Program-made: the position numbers and the translations under genes
Part shown: in pieces, positions 47,254 through 55,793 of the stretch
How the letters are laid out: each line of letters begins with the position of its first letter
Numbering within the stretch: the stretch's first letter is position 1
NCBI RefSeq assembly: GCF_023238625.1
Contig: NZ_CP096670.1
Coordinates: forward strand, 3,552,501-3,616,500
Origin: Agarivorans sp. TSD2052
Lineage (GTDB): Bacteria > Pseudomonadota > Gammaproteobacteria > Enterobacterales > Celerinatantimonadaceae
Reading direction: 5' to 3'
Length of the DNA stretch: 64,000 nucleotides
Notes under the pieces: model-generated
The model's input: the letters and a program-made list of their open reading frames with translations, nothing else
What the model was told of the DNA's origin: nothing
The model's database searches: none

Positions 47254-50200
47254 ATGAAAGACCAGCACGTATTCAAAGCACGGAGAAACTATAACCGCTG
47301 GGTGGCAAACCAAACGCTAGAAGATTATGCGCTTAGGTTCACCGCTAAAAGTGCGCGGCAATGGTCGGTAGCCCGAGTGTCCAATACCGCCTTAGGCGCT
47401 ATCTCGTTCCTCGCATTAGAAGCCATTGGTGGCGCACTGATGCTCAACTTTGGTTTTAATAACGCTATCGCGGCGATACTGGTGGTATCCGCCATCATCT
47501 TTTTCTGTGGTGTACCAATTTCATACTATGCGGCGCGTTACGGGGTAGATATTGATCTGCTCACTCGTGGTGCAGGTTTCGGCTATATTGGCTCCACCAT
47601 TACCTCACTTATTTATGCCTCGTTTACCTTCATATTTTTTGCTATTGAAGCGGCGATCATGGCCTCTGCTCTTGAGTTGTTATTTGGCATCCCCTTAAGT
47701 ATTGGTTACCTGATCAGCGCTATTGTAGTGATCCCTTTAGTCACCCATGGGATCACCTTCATTAGCCGCTTTCAACTATGGAGCCAACCGCTATGGTTAG
47801 TTCTGCAGATTGCCCCTTTTATATTTATTCTGTGGCACGAATCAAGCGCAATAGACAACTGGTTGCAATACCAAGGTCACCAAGAGGCTTCGCCAGGCCA
47901 GTTTGATTTGCATTTGTTTGGTGCAGCTTCAGGAGTCTTATTCTCCTTGATGGCGCAAATTGGCGAACAAGTCGACTTCCTAAGGTTCATGCCTGAGAAG
48001 AAACAAAAACACCGCGCGTGCTGGTGGGTAGCGCTACTTAGTGCAGGCCCTGGTTGGATAATCGTAGGGGCAATAAAAATACTCTTGGGTTCATTTTTAG
48101 TGGTATTGGCCATTAATGCTGGTGTGGGTGCCGACGTGGCGGGCGATCCTATTCAAATGTACCAAGTCGCTTTTTCCTATGTGACCCAATCACCGATCGT
48201 TGCTCTGTCGTTAGCGGGGATATTTGTGTTGATTTGCCAGCTCAAAATTAATGTTACTAACGCCTATGCTGGGTCTATTGCTTGGTCTAACTTTTTCTCT
48301 CGCCTAACCCATAGCCACCCCGGCCGAGTGGTTTGGTTAGTCTTTAACGTGATCATCGCCTTGCTGATTATGGAGCTGGGGATCTACTCTGCTATCGAAG
48401 ACATACTAGGAATTTATTCAAATGTCGCGGTCGCTTGGGTAGGTGCACTGGTCGCCGATTTAGTGATTAACAAACCGCTTGGCTATAGCCCCAAGCACAT
48501 AGAATTTAAACGTGCACACCTCTACGACATAAATCCAGTGGGGGTGGGTTCGATGATTATTGCCTCATTTTTTGGCATTGTTTGCTATACCGGAAACCTA
48601 GGTGATACCGCTCAGGCTTTGTCGCCTTTTATCGGCCTATCGGTGGCATTTATCTGCTCGCCACTGATCGCCATTGCCACCAAGGGTCGCTACTACATTG
48701 CACGAGAATCAAGCCTGCAATTTAAACACCAAGGCGAATGTACGGTATGCCAAAACCAATTCGAGATTGAAGATTTAGCCAGTTGCCCCGCTTATGGTGG
48801 CGCCATCTGTTCATTGTGCTGCACCTTGGATGCCCGCTGCCATGATCAGTGCAAAGAAAAAGCCCGATTTGGTGAGCAACTCAGTCAATTCATGGCGCTT
48901 ATTCTTCCTAAGGCGGTGTCGTCTTTAATGAATACCCGGCTACTACAATTCTCTGGACTATTAGGGCTGATAGCCACACTGATTGCCGGTTTGTTTTACT
49001 TAGTCTATTTGCGCATTCCTATTACAGACCTCACCACCAAAGCAGCCATTTCGGCAACCCTCAGCCAAGTATTCTTTTTATTGATGATTATTGTTGGGGT
49101 ATTAGTGTGGCTATTTGTTTTAGCTAACGACAGCCGTCAGTTCGCGTTAGATGAGTCGATGCGCCAAACTAAACTGCTGAGTCACGAGATATCGGCCCAT
49201 GAAGCCACCGATAAAGCCCTGCAGCAAGCCAAGGATACTGCTGAATCAGCTAACCAAGCGAAAAGCCGTTACCTCACAGGTATTAGCCATGAACTGAGAA
49301 CGCCACTCAACTCAATATTAGGGTATGCCCAGCTACTAGAAAAAGCAGCCGGGCTATCCAGCGAGCATGCGGCAAAAATATCGCTAATAAAACGCAGTGG
49401 CGAGCACTTAGCCGACATCATTGAAGGCTTGCTAGACATATCACGTATTGAAGCGGGCCGATTGGAGCTACAACGCGACCAAGTGGCCATTGGCGAGTTA
49501 ATTGACGACCTGGTCGATATGTTTAGCCTGCAAGCTCAGGAAAAAGGCATTAGTTTCAGCTATACGCCAAGCCCATTTTTACCCCACTGGGTAGTCGCTG
49601 ATGAAACTCACCTGCGCCAAATACTCATAAATTTACTCTCTAATGCGGTGAAGTTTACTCAACAAGGTGGTGTATCGCTCAGCGTTAGCTATCGTAGCCA
49701 AGTAGCCGAATTTGTTATCCAAGATAGCGGAGTGGGCATTGAACAAGAAGATGAAAATAGGATCTTCAAGCCTTTTGAACGGGTCCGTAAACCCGGTTTG
49801 CCGCAAATACCAGGCACTGGGCTTGGGCTAACTATCACCCAACTGCTCACTGACATCATGGGAGGAAATATCAGCTTAAGCAGCACGCCGGGTGAAGGCA
49901 GTTGCTTCAAATTAAGCTTAATGCTGTCTAGCATTGACAAAGACACCTGTCAGCCTCCCGCTCAAGCCAGAATTAGTTCAATTAATGGTTCCAGTAAAAC
50001 AGTAATGGTCGTGGATGACGACCCTAACCATCGCGGCCTAGTGGCCGAAATACTCTCCCCCTTAGGCTTTGTGGTGCTCGAGGCGACCGACGCTCATGCC
50101 TGCTTAAACACCCTTGATAAATCAACCATTGATTTATTTTTACTTGATATTTCTATGCCAGGAATGAATGGTTGGCAGCTGCTCGAAAAATTACGTGAAC

Positions 50201-50634
50201 AGGGAATAAACACCCCCATTATTATGGTTTCTGCCGATGCGACCGAAGCACCTCAGTTAGGACCGAGTACAAGCCCGAACGCACGACCACTTCACGATGA
50301 CTATTTAGCAAAACCAATACGCGACAATGCGCTGTTAGAAAAAATAGCCAAGGCCTTAGCCATTGGCTGGAACTACCACCCAGTTAAACAGCATCAAGCA
50401 AGCGACTATCAAGCTTTAGGCTCTAAGACTGCGCTAAGCGATCAACACCGCCAACAATTACAAGAAATATTAGACATGGCGCAACTGGGCTTTATTCAAG
50501 GCATCGATAAGCTGCTTGATGTTCTGGAACAAGACTCAACAGCGGTCAACATTACCAGCGAGCTAAGAAAAGATTTAGCCCAATATAACGTCACCAACAT
50601 CGAGAATTTTTGTAAGAAGGTACTAGCCGTATGA
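47254..50634 (+). CDS. NCS1-transporter / hybrid histidine kinase fusion (transceptor)
   Basis: 1126 residues. Residues 1-470 are a nucleobase:cation symporter-1-like membrane domain with about 12 helices (NYNRWVANQTLEDYALRFTA; VSNTALGAISFLALEAIGGA). Residues 494-532 form a Cys cluster with eight Cys (CTVCQNQF, SCPAYGGAICSLCCTLDARC, HDQC) that could bind zinc or iron-sulfur. Two more membrane helices (about 565-625) and a coiled coil precede a HisKA with His678 (GISHELRTPLNS), a HATPase (N box LSNAVKF, DSGVGIEQED, GTGLGL) and a receiver with DDD near 919 and Asp963 (LLDISMPGMNGW). The C-terminal 80 residues are helical. The layout resembles CbrA/CrbS, which use an SSS-type transporter. It is divergent from urtABCDE-fmdAB and probably senses amide or urea supply (inference). 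Confidence 0.88.
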   Translation: MKDQHVFKARRNYNRWVANQTLEDYALRFTAKSARQWSVARVSNTALGAISFLALEAIGGALMLNFGFNNAIAAILVVSAIIFFCGVPISYYAARYGVDIDLLTRGAGFGYIGSTITSLIYASFTFIFFAIEAAIMASALELLFGIPLSIGYLISAIVVIPLVTHGITFISRFQLWSQPLWLVLQIAPFIFILWHESSAIDNWLQYQGHQEASPGQFDLHLFGAASGVLFSLMAQIGEQVDFLRFMPEKKQKHRACWWVALLSAGPGWIIVGAIKILLGSFLVVLAINAGVGADVAGDPIQMYQVAFSYVTQSPIVALSLAGIFVLICQLKINVTNAYAGSIAWSNFFSRLTHSHPGRVVWLVFNVIIALLIMELGIYSAIEDILGIYSNVAVAWVGALVADLVINKPLGYSPKHIEFKRAHLYDINPVGVGSMIIASFFGIVCYTGNLGDTAQALSPFIGLSVAFICSPLIAIATKGRYYIARESSLQFKHQGECTVCQNQFEIEDLASCPAYGGAICSLCCTLDARCHDQCKEKARFGEQLSQFMALILPKAVSSLMNTRLLQFSGLLGLIATLIAGLFYLVYLRIPITDLTTKAAISATLSQVFFLLMIIVGVLVWLFVLANDSRQFALDESMRQTKLLSHEISAHEATDKALQQAKDTAESANQAKSRYLTGISHELRTPLNSILGYAQLLEKAAGLSSEHAAKISLIKRSGEHLADIIEGLLDISRIEAGRLELQRDQVAIGELIDDLVDMFSLQAQEKGISFSYTPSPFLPHWVVADETHLRQILINLLSNAVKFTQQGGVSLSVSYRSQVAEFVIQDSGVGIEQEDENRIFKPFERVRKPGLPQIPGTGLGLTITQLLTDIMGGNISLSSTPGEGSCFKLSLMLSSIDKDTCQPPAQARISSINGSSKTVMVVDDDPNHRGLVAEILSPLGFVVLEATDAHACLNTLDKSTIDLFLLDISMPGMNGWQLLEKLREQGINTPIIMVSADATEAPQLGPSTSPNARPLHDDYLAKPIRDNALLEKIAKALAIGWNYHPVKQHQASDYQALGSKTALSDQHRQQLQEILDMAQLGFIQGIDKLLDVLEQDSTAVNITSELRKDLAQYNVTNIENFCKKVLAV

Positions 50635-51539
50635 GTACAACAGATTCAAAAGGTATTATTTTAGTCGTCGACGACGCTGCCGAATCTTTAGGCATGTTAA
50701 ACACCGCCTTAATCGAACAAGGTTACACCGTACTGGTTGCCATGGACGGACAACAAGCCTTAAATATTACCCAACGGATTAATCCAGATTTAATTCTGAT
50801 GGACGCATTAATGCCTAACATGGACGGTTTTGAAGCCTGCCAATTACTGAAGAAAAACAGTGATTCTAGTGATATACCGGTAATATTCATGACCGGTTTA
50901 AGCGACAGCGAGTCAGTGATCAAAGGCCTAGAATCTGGCGGCGTCGACTATATTCACAAACCGATAAAACTCGATGAACTGTTTGCCCGGATAACCGTGC
51001 ATTTACACAATGCCCGGCTAACACGCAGTGCCCATGGAGCCCTAGATGAAATGGGTCAAGCTACGTTTACCTTCAGTAGCAAAGGGCAAGTGATTTGGAC
51101 GAGTTCGAAGGCCAAACTAATCCTCTCTTCAGTTGACTTTGAAGCAAGCGAAACTGCCGACATAGTTTGCCAACAACTGAGGCAATGGCTCACTCACGCC
51201 CCCGAAAAGCACAGCCTCTTATCTGTAAAAAAAATATCTAAGCCTCTGCAAGTGCGTTACTTGGGACAATCGTCACCCGGTGAACATCTATTACGCTTAG
51301 TCGATAACGACGAACAGAGCATTCGCGATTCACTGCGGCAACGGTTTAACTTAACCGAGCGAGAGTCTGAAGTGGTATTTTGGTTAGCCCAAGGCAAAAC
51401 CAATCGAGAAATTGCCCAAATACTGACCATGAGTCCGCGCACCGTAAACAAGCACCTTGAACCGGTGTTCCAAAAGCTTGCTGTAGAAAACCGAACCAGT
51501 GCCACCGCGGTCTGCTTAGCCTATTTAAACGATATATAA
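50631..51539 (+). CDS. Response regulator with receiver and LuxR-type HTH
   Basis: 302 residues. The receiver domain has the acidic pair VVDDAAES, phospho-acceptor Asp in LILMDALMPNMDG and Lys in YIHKPIKLDELF. A middle region of about 90 residues has a PAS-like look (ATFTFSSKGQVIWTSSKAK). The C-terminal LuxR helix-turn-helix is LTERESEVVFWLAQGKTNREIA then MSPRTVNKHLEPVFQKL. Its ATG overlaps the kinase stop (ATGA), so it is the cognate partner. The likely target is the divergent urt-fmd operon (inference). Confidence 0.9.
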   Translation: MSTTDSKGIILVVDDAAESLGMLNTALIEQGYTVLVAMDGQQALNITQRINPDLILMDALMPNMDGFEACQLLKKNSDSSDIPVIFMTGLSDSESVIKGLESGGVDYIHKPIKLDELFARITVHLHNARLTRSAHGALDEMGQATFTFSSKGQVIWTSSKAKLILSSVDFEASETADIVCQQLRQWLTHAPEKHSLLSVKKISKPLQVRYLGQSSPGEHLLRLVDNDEQSIRDSLRQRFNLTERESEVVFWLAQGKTNREIAQILTMSPRTVNKHLEPVFQKLAVENRTSATAVCLAYLNDI

Positions 51540-51839
51540 GCACTGCGTCGTAATCTGCCACTGCTGCCCAATAATGATTAACATGTCTTTTGTTAATCAT
51601 TGCTGTGGTTCAGCATTGGTTTGTCGCCCCCCAGCAATCCAACCTCTTAACGCCTAAAGAAAGCCGATGACCAAGGAAGACATTTATGTTTTCTGATTGA
51701 CGATTAAAATCACCTGACAGCTGTAAACAACAACAGACTCTGATAACACTTTATATTCCTCCTTAACGCGGCTTTTCGGCTAACAGATTGGTAACTTTCT
51801 TTAAAAGCACTAGGCTTTACAGTTAAGCAAGGGGGCTTC
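51540..51839. other. Intergenic region after the response regulator, with an 11-bp inverted repeat
   Basis: 300 bases. The inverted repeat AATGATTAACA / TGTTAATCATT with a 7-base loop lies at 51573-51601, 34 bases after the response-regulator stop; there is no T-run behind it. The rest must hold the promoter of the PP-loop pair. Confidence 0.45.
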
Positions 51840-52979
51840 ATGAAGATTTCTTCCATTCGCACAGAGCAGCATTCGGGCTACTCCATTTTACGCGCAAACT
51901 GTAACGGCTTTGACTTGTGGTACAAGTTTCCAGAAAACGTGCCGCTCACCAACAGTGCCGACCCCTTCATCGCTGCTAGTTTATTGATTAGCATGGCGAA
52001 CAATCAAGACATCGAGCTAGAAAGTAGCGCCTACTATTCTCCCAAACTTGTCGAGAATTTAGAGCAACTACAACGCATTTTTAGTCATTGGCAACCCTAT
52101 CTAGGCCATCGCTTATACCCCGTAAACATTATTGGCGGCACTCCCTGCGAACAAGCCAATACATGCAACGATACGGTCTCTTTCTTCTCAGGAGGAATCG
52201 ATGGCACCTACACCTACAAGCAAAAACAACAAGAGATAGACTACTTACTGTTTGCTAAAGGTATCGACATGCAACTCAACAGCGATGCGCTTTACCAACA
52301 AGCATTCGCCTGCAATAAACAATACCTAGCAAAACAAGGCAAGCAACTGATCCCTTGTGAAACCAATGTGAGATTTTTAGGCTATAAAAACAAACTTAAT
52401 TGGGGGGTATGTTTTGGCGGTGGTTTATCTAGCATTGCCTTAGCGCTTGGCGTTAAGAAGTGTTTTATTGCGGCAGGCTTGACCTATCAAAACAACATAC
52501 CTGAAGGGTCAAACTATATTACCGATCGTCTCTGGAGTAACCAGCATACCCACATTATCCATCATGGTGCGAATACTCGTAGAATTGATAAATTAAAAAC
52601 CTTAGCCAATGACCCCGATTACTTGGCCATTTTGCGAGTATGTTGGCACGATGATGGCTACAATTGCGGCGAATGCGAAAAATGCCTACGAACCATGAGC
52701 AGCCTTCGCACTTTAGGCATTCACACCGACACCTTCCCCACTCTCACCGACCAAATGGTTAAGCAGAAACTCAGCGGCTTAAAGCTCTACAATGTGCACG
52801 ACTTGCAATTTTTAGACGAAAATATAGAGCAAGCCAAAGCCATTAACGACACCGTAATGATTAAGGCTTTAGAACATATAAAACGAAACTTCCAACTACG
52901 GGAGCTTGCAAACCAATTTGATGAACTCATTTTACATGGGTATGCCCACAAACTTAAGCAAATGGTTATACGGCATTAA
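51840..52979 (+). CDS. QueC-like PP-loop ATP pyrophosphatase paralogue 1
   Basis: 379 residues; I do not know a named family. The PP-loop of ATP pyrophosphatases is at residues 116-126 (SFFSGGIDGTYTYK), but the usual SGGxDS has Gly in place of the final Ser. A zinc-type motif C-x7-C-x2-C-x2-C followed by L-R-T (CWHDDGYNCGECEKCLRT) lies at 267-284, similar to the Cys motif of QueC, the 7-cyano-7-deazaguanine synthase. FGGGLSSIALALGV near 197 fits the middle of the nucleotide-binding fold. AGGGGG precedes the ATG. It forms a tandem pair with the next gene. An ATP-dependent adenylation, amidation or thiolation of a small molecule is possible; no function is claimed. Confidence 0.75.
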   Translation: MKISSIRTEQHSGYSILRANCNGFDLWYKFPENVPLTNSADPFIAASLLISMANNQDIELESSAYYSPKLVENLEQLQRIFSHWQPYLGHRLYPVNIIGGTPCEQANTCNDTVSFFSGGIDGTYTYKQKQQEIDYLLFAKGIDMQLNSDALYQQAFACNKQYLAKQGKQLIPCETNVRFLGYKNKLNWGVCFGGGLSSIALALGVKKCFIAAGLTYQNNIPEGSNYITDRLWSNQHTHIIHHGANTRRIDKLKTLANDPDYLAILRVCWHDDGYNCGECEKCLRTMSSLRTLGIHTDTFPTLTDQMVKQKLSGLKLYNVHDLQFLDENIEQAKAINDTVMIKALEHIKRNFQLRELANQFDELILHGYAHKLKQMVIRH

Positions 52980-52984
52980 GCCCT

Positions 52985-54232
52985 ATGCGCATCCATCAGC
53001 TTGAGCTAAAAAAACACGCTAAATACCAGAAAATATCTGCCATGTTAGGGCCGTTTCCATTGTGGTTTAAAACCAGTAGCGACTGCTTAATAGCCTGCAA
53101 CGATGCCAGCCCCTTTTTATGCTCAGCACTCATACCCGCGATGTTTTTAGGCGAAGATATCGAGATTGATCGGCAATATTATGTATCGGCAAGCTTGCTA
53201 GAAAAGCTGCCACACATTCAAACCATCATGCACGCTTGGAACCCCATCTTTAAGCGCATTAAAATATCGGCCACCAGCCAAGCCTTTCATACCTCTACCA
53301 CCCAGCTTGGCCACAGCGCTTTTTTTTCTGGTGGGGTCGACGGCACCTACAACCTTATCCAACATGCCAATAGGCTAGACAACCTAGTACTGATTAATGG
53401 TTTTGATTTTTCAATGCCGCTTGCCTCTTGGCAACACTTAGTAAACCGTTGCCAAAAAACCGCTGATTTATTCAATAAACGGCTGATATGTGTTGAAAGC
53501 AATTTAAAAGAATTTACCGGATGGACAGGCCTAGCTCGCTTTGCCAACTTTGGCGCATCTTTAGCCAGTGTTAGTTTACTACTCAACCCTAACAGCATGA
53601 TTTTAAGTGGGGCGGTAACCTACGACGCCATTCACCCATCCAATAGTCACCCCTTGCTAGACCCGCTTTGGTCTACTGAATCATGCCAAATTTTGCACCT
53701 AGGTTTAGAGGCTGACCGCGCCGCCAAAATTGCCGTAATTAAAGGCAAGCCAGAGGCACTAAATAACTTATGGGTATGCTGGAAGGATCCACGCAGTAAC
53801 TGCGGACGCTGCGCCAAATGTTACCGCACCTATATGGCTATGCAGCTAAACAACATCTCTAACTTTCACTTTTCACAGGTTGTTAGCCATTCAGCAATAA
53901 AACAACTAAGCCCCAAAAGCGAAGAAGACTTATCGTTTTACGAGTACCTGCATCGCTTGGCCATTAAGCAACAACACCACAGTTTACGCCGAGTACTTCG
54001 TAACATTATTTTACGCTATCGGTTTAAAAGCGTTATCCGCGACACTGAACGACTATTGCTTAACTCGGCATGGAGTCAATGGCGACAGAGCAAATTAAGC
54101 CACCAGCAACTGGCCGATGTGAGTGTATTCCCCAAATACAGTGACGCTATCCAACTAGAGCGTTTGCATCAACGCTTAAAGCAAAACCCCCGATTTATCT
54201 CTAGCGCCAATATCGGCAGTGTATTTGATTAA
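52985..54232 (+). CDS. QueC-like PP-loop ATP pyrophosphatase paralogue 2
   Basis: 415 residues, a diverged paralogue of the gene before it, five bases away. It shares the same layout: FSGGVDGTYNLIQH at about 114-127 with the same Ser-to-Gly change in the PP-loop, FGASLASVSLLLN at the middle of the fold, LLDPLWSTES matching ITDRLWSNQH, and CWKDPRSNCGRCAKCYRT with identical Cys spacing at about 264-281. The C-terminal 110 residues are helical and basic, longer than in paralogue 1. No good ribosome-binding site is visible, so translation may be coupled. The two could act as a heterodimer (inference). Confidence 0.75.
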   Translation: MRIHQLELKKHAKYQKISAMLGPFPLWFKTSSDCLIACNDASPFLCSALIPAMFLGEDIEIDRQYYVSASLLEKLPHIQTIMHAWNPIFKRIKISATSQAFHTSTTQLGHSAFFSGGVDGTYNLIQHANRLDNLVLINGFDFSMPLASWQHLVNRCQKTADLFNKRLICVESNLKEFTGWTGLARFANFGASLASVSLLLNPNSMILSGAVTYDAIHPSNSHPLLDPLWSTESCQILHLGLEADRAAKIAVIKGKPEALNNLWVCWKDPRSNCGRCAKCYRTYMAMQLNNISNFHFSQVVSHSAIKQLSPKSEEDLSFYEYLHRLAIKQQHHSLRRVLRNIILRYRFKSVIRDTERLLLNSAWSQWRQSKLSHQQLADVSVFPKYSDAIQLERLHQRLKQNPRFISSANIGSVFD

Positions 54233-54538
54233 ACGCATGTAGTTTCGGCGACACTAAGCAGCAAACAAACTCCTGCTTACTCTTAGCTTTAGTAAGCTCA
54301 AACCAACAAAGCACTGTGATTGTATACACGTAAATTGCTTTTCTTTCTTTCCCCAAATGCATTCCGTCTTTATTGATGATATTTTTATTACTTTTAGAGC
54401 TAGATGGCTGATGTAGTTTAGGAAAGGTGGTAGTCTGCTTTTAATCATATGAATAAAGAGGCTGTGATTTCCATGTTTAAGCAAGGAAGTGATCTTCCCC
54501 CGATAAAGTAGACACGGGTTAAATTTCAGGAGGTAATA
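54233..54538. other. Intergenic region before the FRG-domain gene
   Basis: About 300 AT-rich bases. The right 50 bases hold an IS3-type terminal sequence and the ribosome-binding site of the FRG gene. An apparent 98-codon minus-strand ORF here has no family resemblance and is not called. Confidence 0.4.
54490..54519 (+). mobile_element. IS3-family left terminal inverted repeat, remnant
   Basis: TGATCTTCCCCCGATAAAGT followed by AGACACGG closely resembles the left end of IS3 (as I recall it, TGATCTTACCCAGCAATAGT then GGACACG). In IS3 elements the transposase gene begins shortly inside this end. Here no transposase follows; an AGGAGG and the FRG-domain gene do. No matching right end was found in the window. 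Confidence 0.55.
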
Positions 54539-55261
54539 TTGAAGATTCACAATGTGTCTAGTTTTTCTGAACTACACGAAATACTGTCGGTTTACCGCAA
54601 ATCCAATCGTTGGGTTTTTCGAGGGCACGCCGACCCACATTGGGTTTTGACACCTAAAGCAGGGAGAGAGCCCTACAACAAATCTGATGACCTGACAATT
54701 CTTCAAGCCTGGAAAAGGCGAGCTGTAGAATATGTTACAAATGCTCCTGAAAATGATTGGGATTGGTTGGCAACAGCACAACATCATGGCTTGGCAACTA
54801 GGCTATTAGATTGGAGCTACAATCCTATGGTTGCCGCGTATTTCGCTACCACACATCAGTATGAATCTGACTCTCATATCTATTGCTATAAACCTCATAA
54901 GATACTCATTCCACAACATGTCCCCCCCAAAGACTACGATAGCATTTCGCTATTTAAGCCAAATGGTGTCGTCCCAAGAATTGCAAGGCAAGGTGGTGTT
55001 TTTACAACTCATGGTCAACCCAATAAACCTTTAGGAGAGGTTTTACATTACGAAGACGAGCTTGAATTAATCGTTATTGATAAAAATTATGTCAAAGAAC
55101 TAGGGTTCGAACTGAATCACTATGGCATAAATGATGCTTTTACATTCCCTGACTTAGACGGCTTGTCAAGGCACGTAAATTGGTACACGGAGAATCAAGA
55201 CTATTGGGTCGCACAAGCTCTCACCCTTGACGATGCGTCTAACATTTCGTCCAACAGTTAG
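54539..55261 (+). CDS. FRG-domain protein
   Basis: 240 residues. The FRG domain (named for its Phe-Arg-Gly motif) is clear: NRWVFRGHADPHWVLTPKAGR at about 21-41 and AQHHGLATRLLDWSYNPMVAAYFAT at about 81-105. The rest (YKPHKILIPQHVPP; LHYEDELELIVID) is typical of these proteins. The biochemical role is not settled; they are common next to mobile elements and defence genes. The start is TTG, set by a strong AGGAGG five bases before it. The small membrane protein gene follows 36 bases later, perhaps in the same transcript. The preceding IS3 end suggests acquisition by transfer. Confidence 0.85.
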   Translation: MKIHNVSSFSELHEILSVYRKSNRWVFRGHADPHWVLTPKAGREPYNKSDDLTILQAWKRRAVEYVTNAPENDWDWLATAQHHGLATRLLDWSYNPMVAAYFATTHQYESDSHIYCYKPHKILIPQHVPPKDYDSISLFKPNGVVPRIARQGGVFTTHGQPNKPLGEVLHYEDELELIVIDKNYVKELGFELNHYGINDAFTFPDLDGLSRHVNWYTENQDYWVAQALTLDDASNISSNS

Positions 55262-55297
55262 TTTCCTCTAAGTGAGATTTCATGAAGAATATATGGT

Positions 55298-55573
55298 ATG
55301 AATCACGTAAATAGAAAAGAAAAGAAAAATTTCACTTTCAGTATTTCTCTCATTATGTCTATCTTTCAAGCGACAGTTTTATTGGAATTGGCAAATGTTG
55401 ACGGTTGGGGAGCTATAGGTGCAGCTGGTGTAGGAGCTATATTTGGCATAGCCAGTATACTTATAGTTATAACACTCTTTTTATTTGGCCTTAGAAGGCG
55501 CGAAAAATATATTACCTTAGGCTTAATTTCAGTCGTAGTTTCTTCGATATCGGCATTTAGCTTTTTCACCTAA
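55298..55573 (+). CDS. Small membrane protein of unknown function
   Basis: 91 residues with three hydrophobic helices (about 12-32, 38-64 and 70-91), separated by the charged RRREKY loop. The N-terminus is basic (NHVNRKEKKN). I recognise no family. It follows the FRG-domain gene at 36 bases on the same strand and may be its partner. Coding status is supported by the coherent membrane pattern, but the ribosome-binding site is unremarkable. Confidence 0.55.
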   Translation: MNHVNRKEKKNFTFSISLIMSIFQATVLLELANVDGWGAIGAAGVGAIFGIASILIVITLFLFGLRRREKYITLGLISVVVSSISAFSFFT

Positions 55574-55677
55574 CTTTTAATAAAAATCCATTTAGCTTAT
55601 GACGAGGCTGAGTCACTTCGTTATCTAAGCCCTTCTTTCCAGATACATGCCTCCTACAGTTTGAACTTAACTGCTAA

Positions 55678-55776
55678 CAAAGCTGCGCCAGTTTTGGATA
55701 GTCTGGCACGTTAGTACCGGTTGGTGTCCATTGTACCCGTGCATCGCTGCGGTAAAACTCCACCAAACCACCCTAG
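55678..55776 (-). pseudogene. Fragment of a second glpV copy (about 99 bases)
   Basis: This stretch matches 60914-61011 inside glpV with about ten substitutions and one inserted base. Read in the glpV frame it encodes the same peptide, GLVEFYRSDARVQWTPTGTN then VPDYPKLAQL, so the visible changes are synonymous. Homology stops abruptly on both sides, and the frame reaches TAG right after AQLC. It is therefore a cut-off piece of a diverged but once functional copy. Confidence 0.8.
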
Positions 55777-55793
55777 CCCACCGATGAAACTTC

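Noticed and set aside
54254-54550. 98-codon minus-strand ORF before the FRG gene
   Set aside because: Low-complexity composition, no family resemblance, and it overlaps the IS3 end and the FRG ribosome-binding site.
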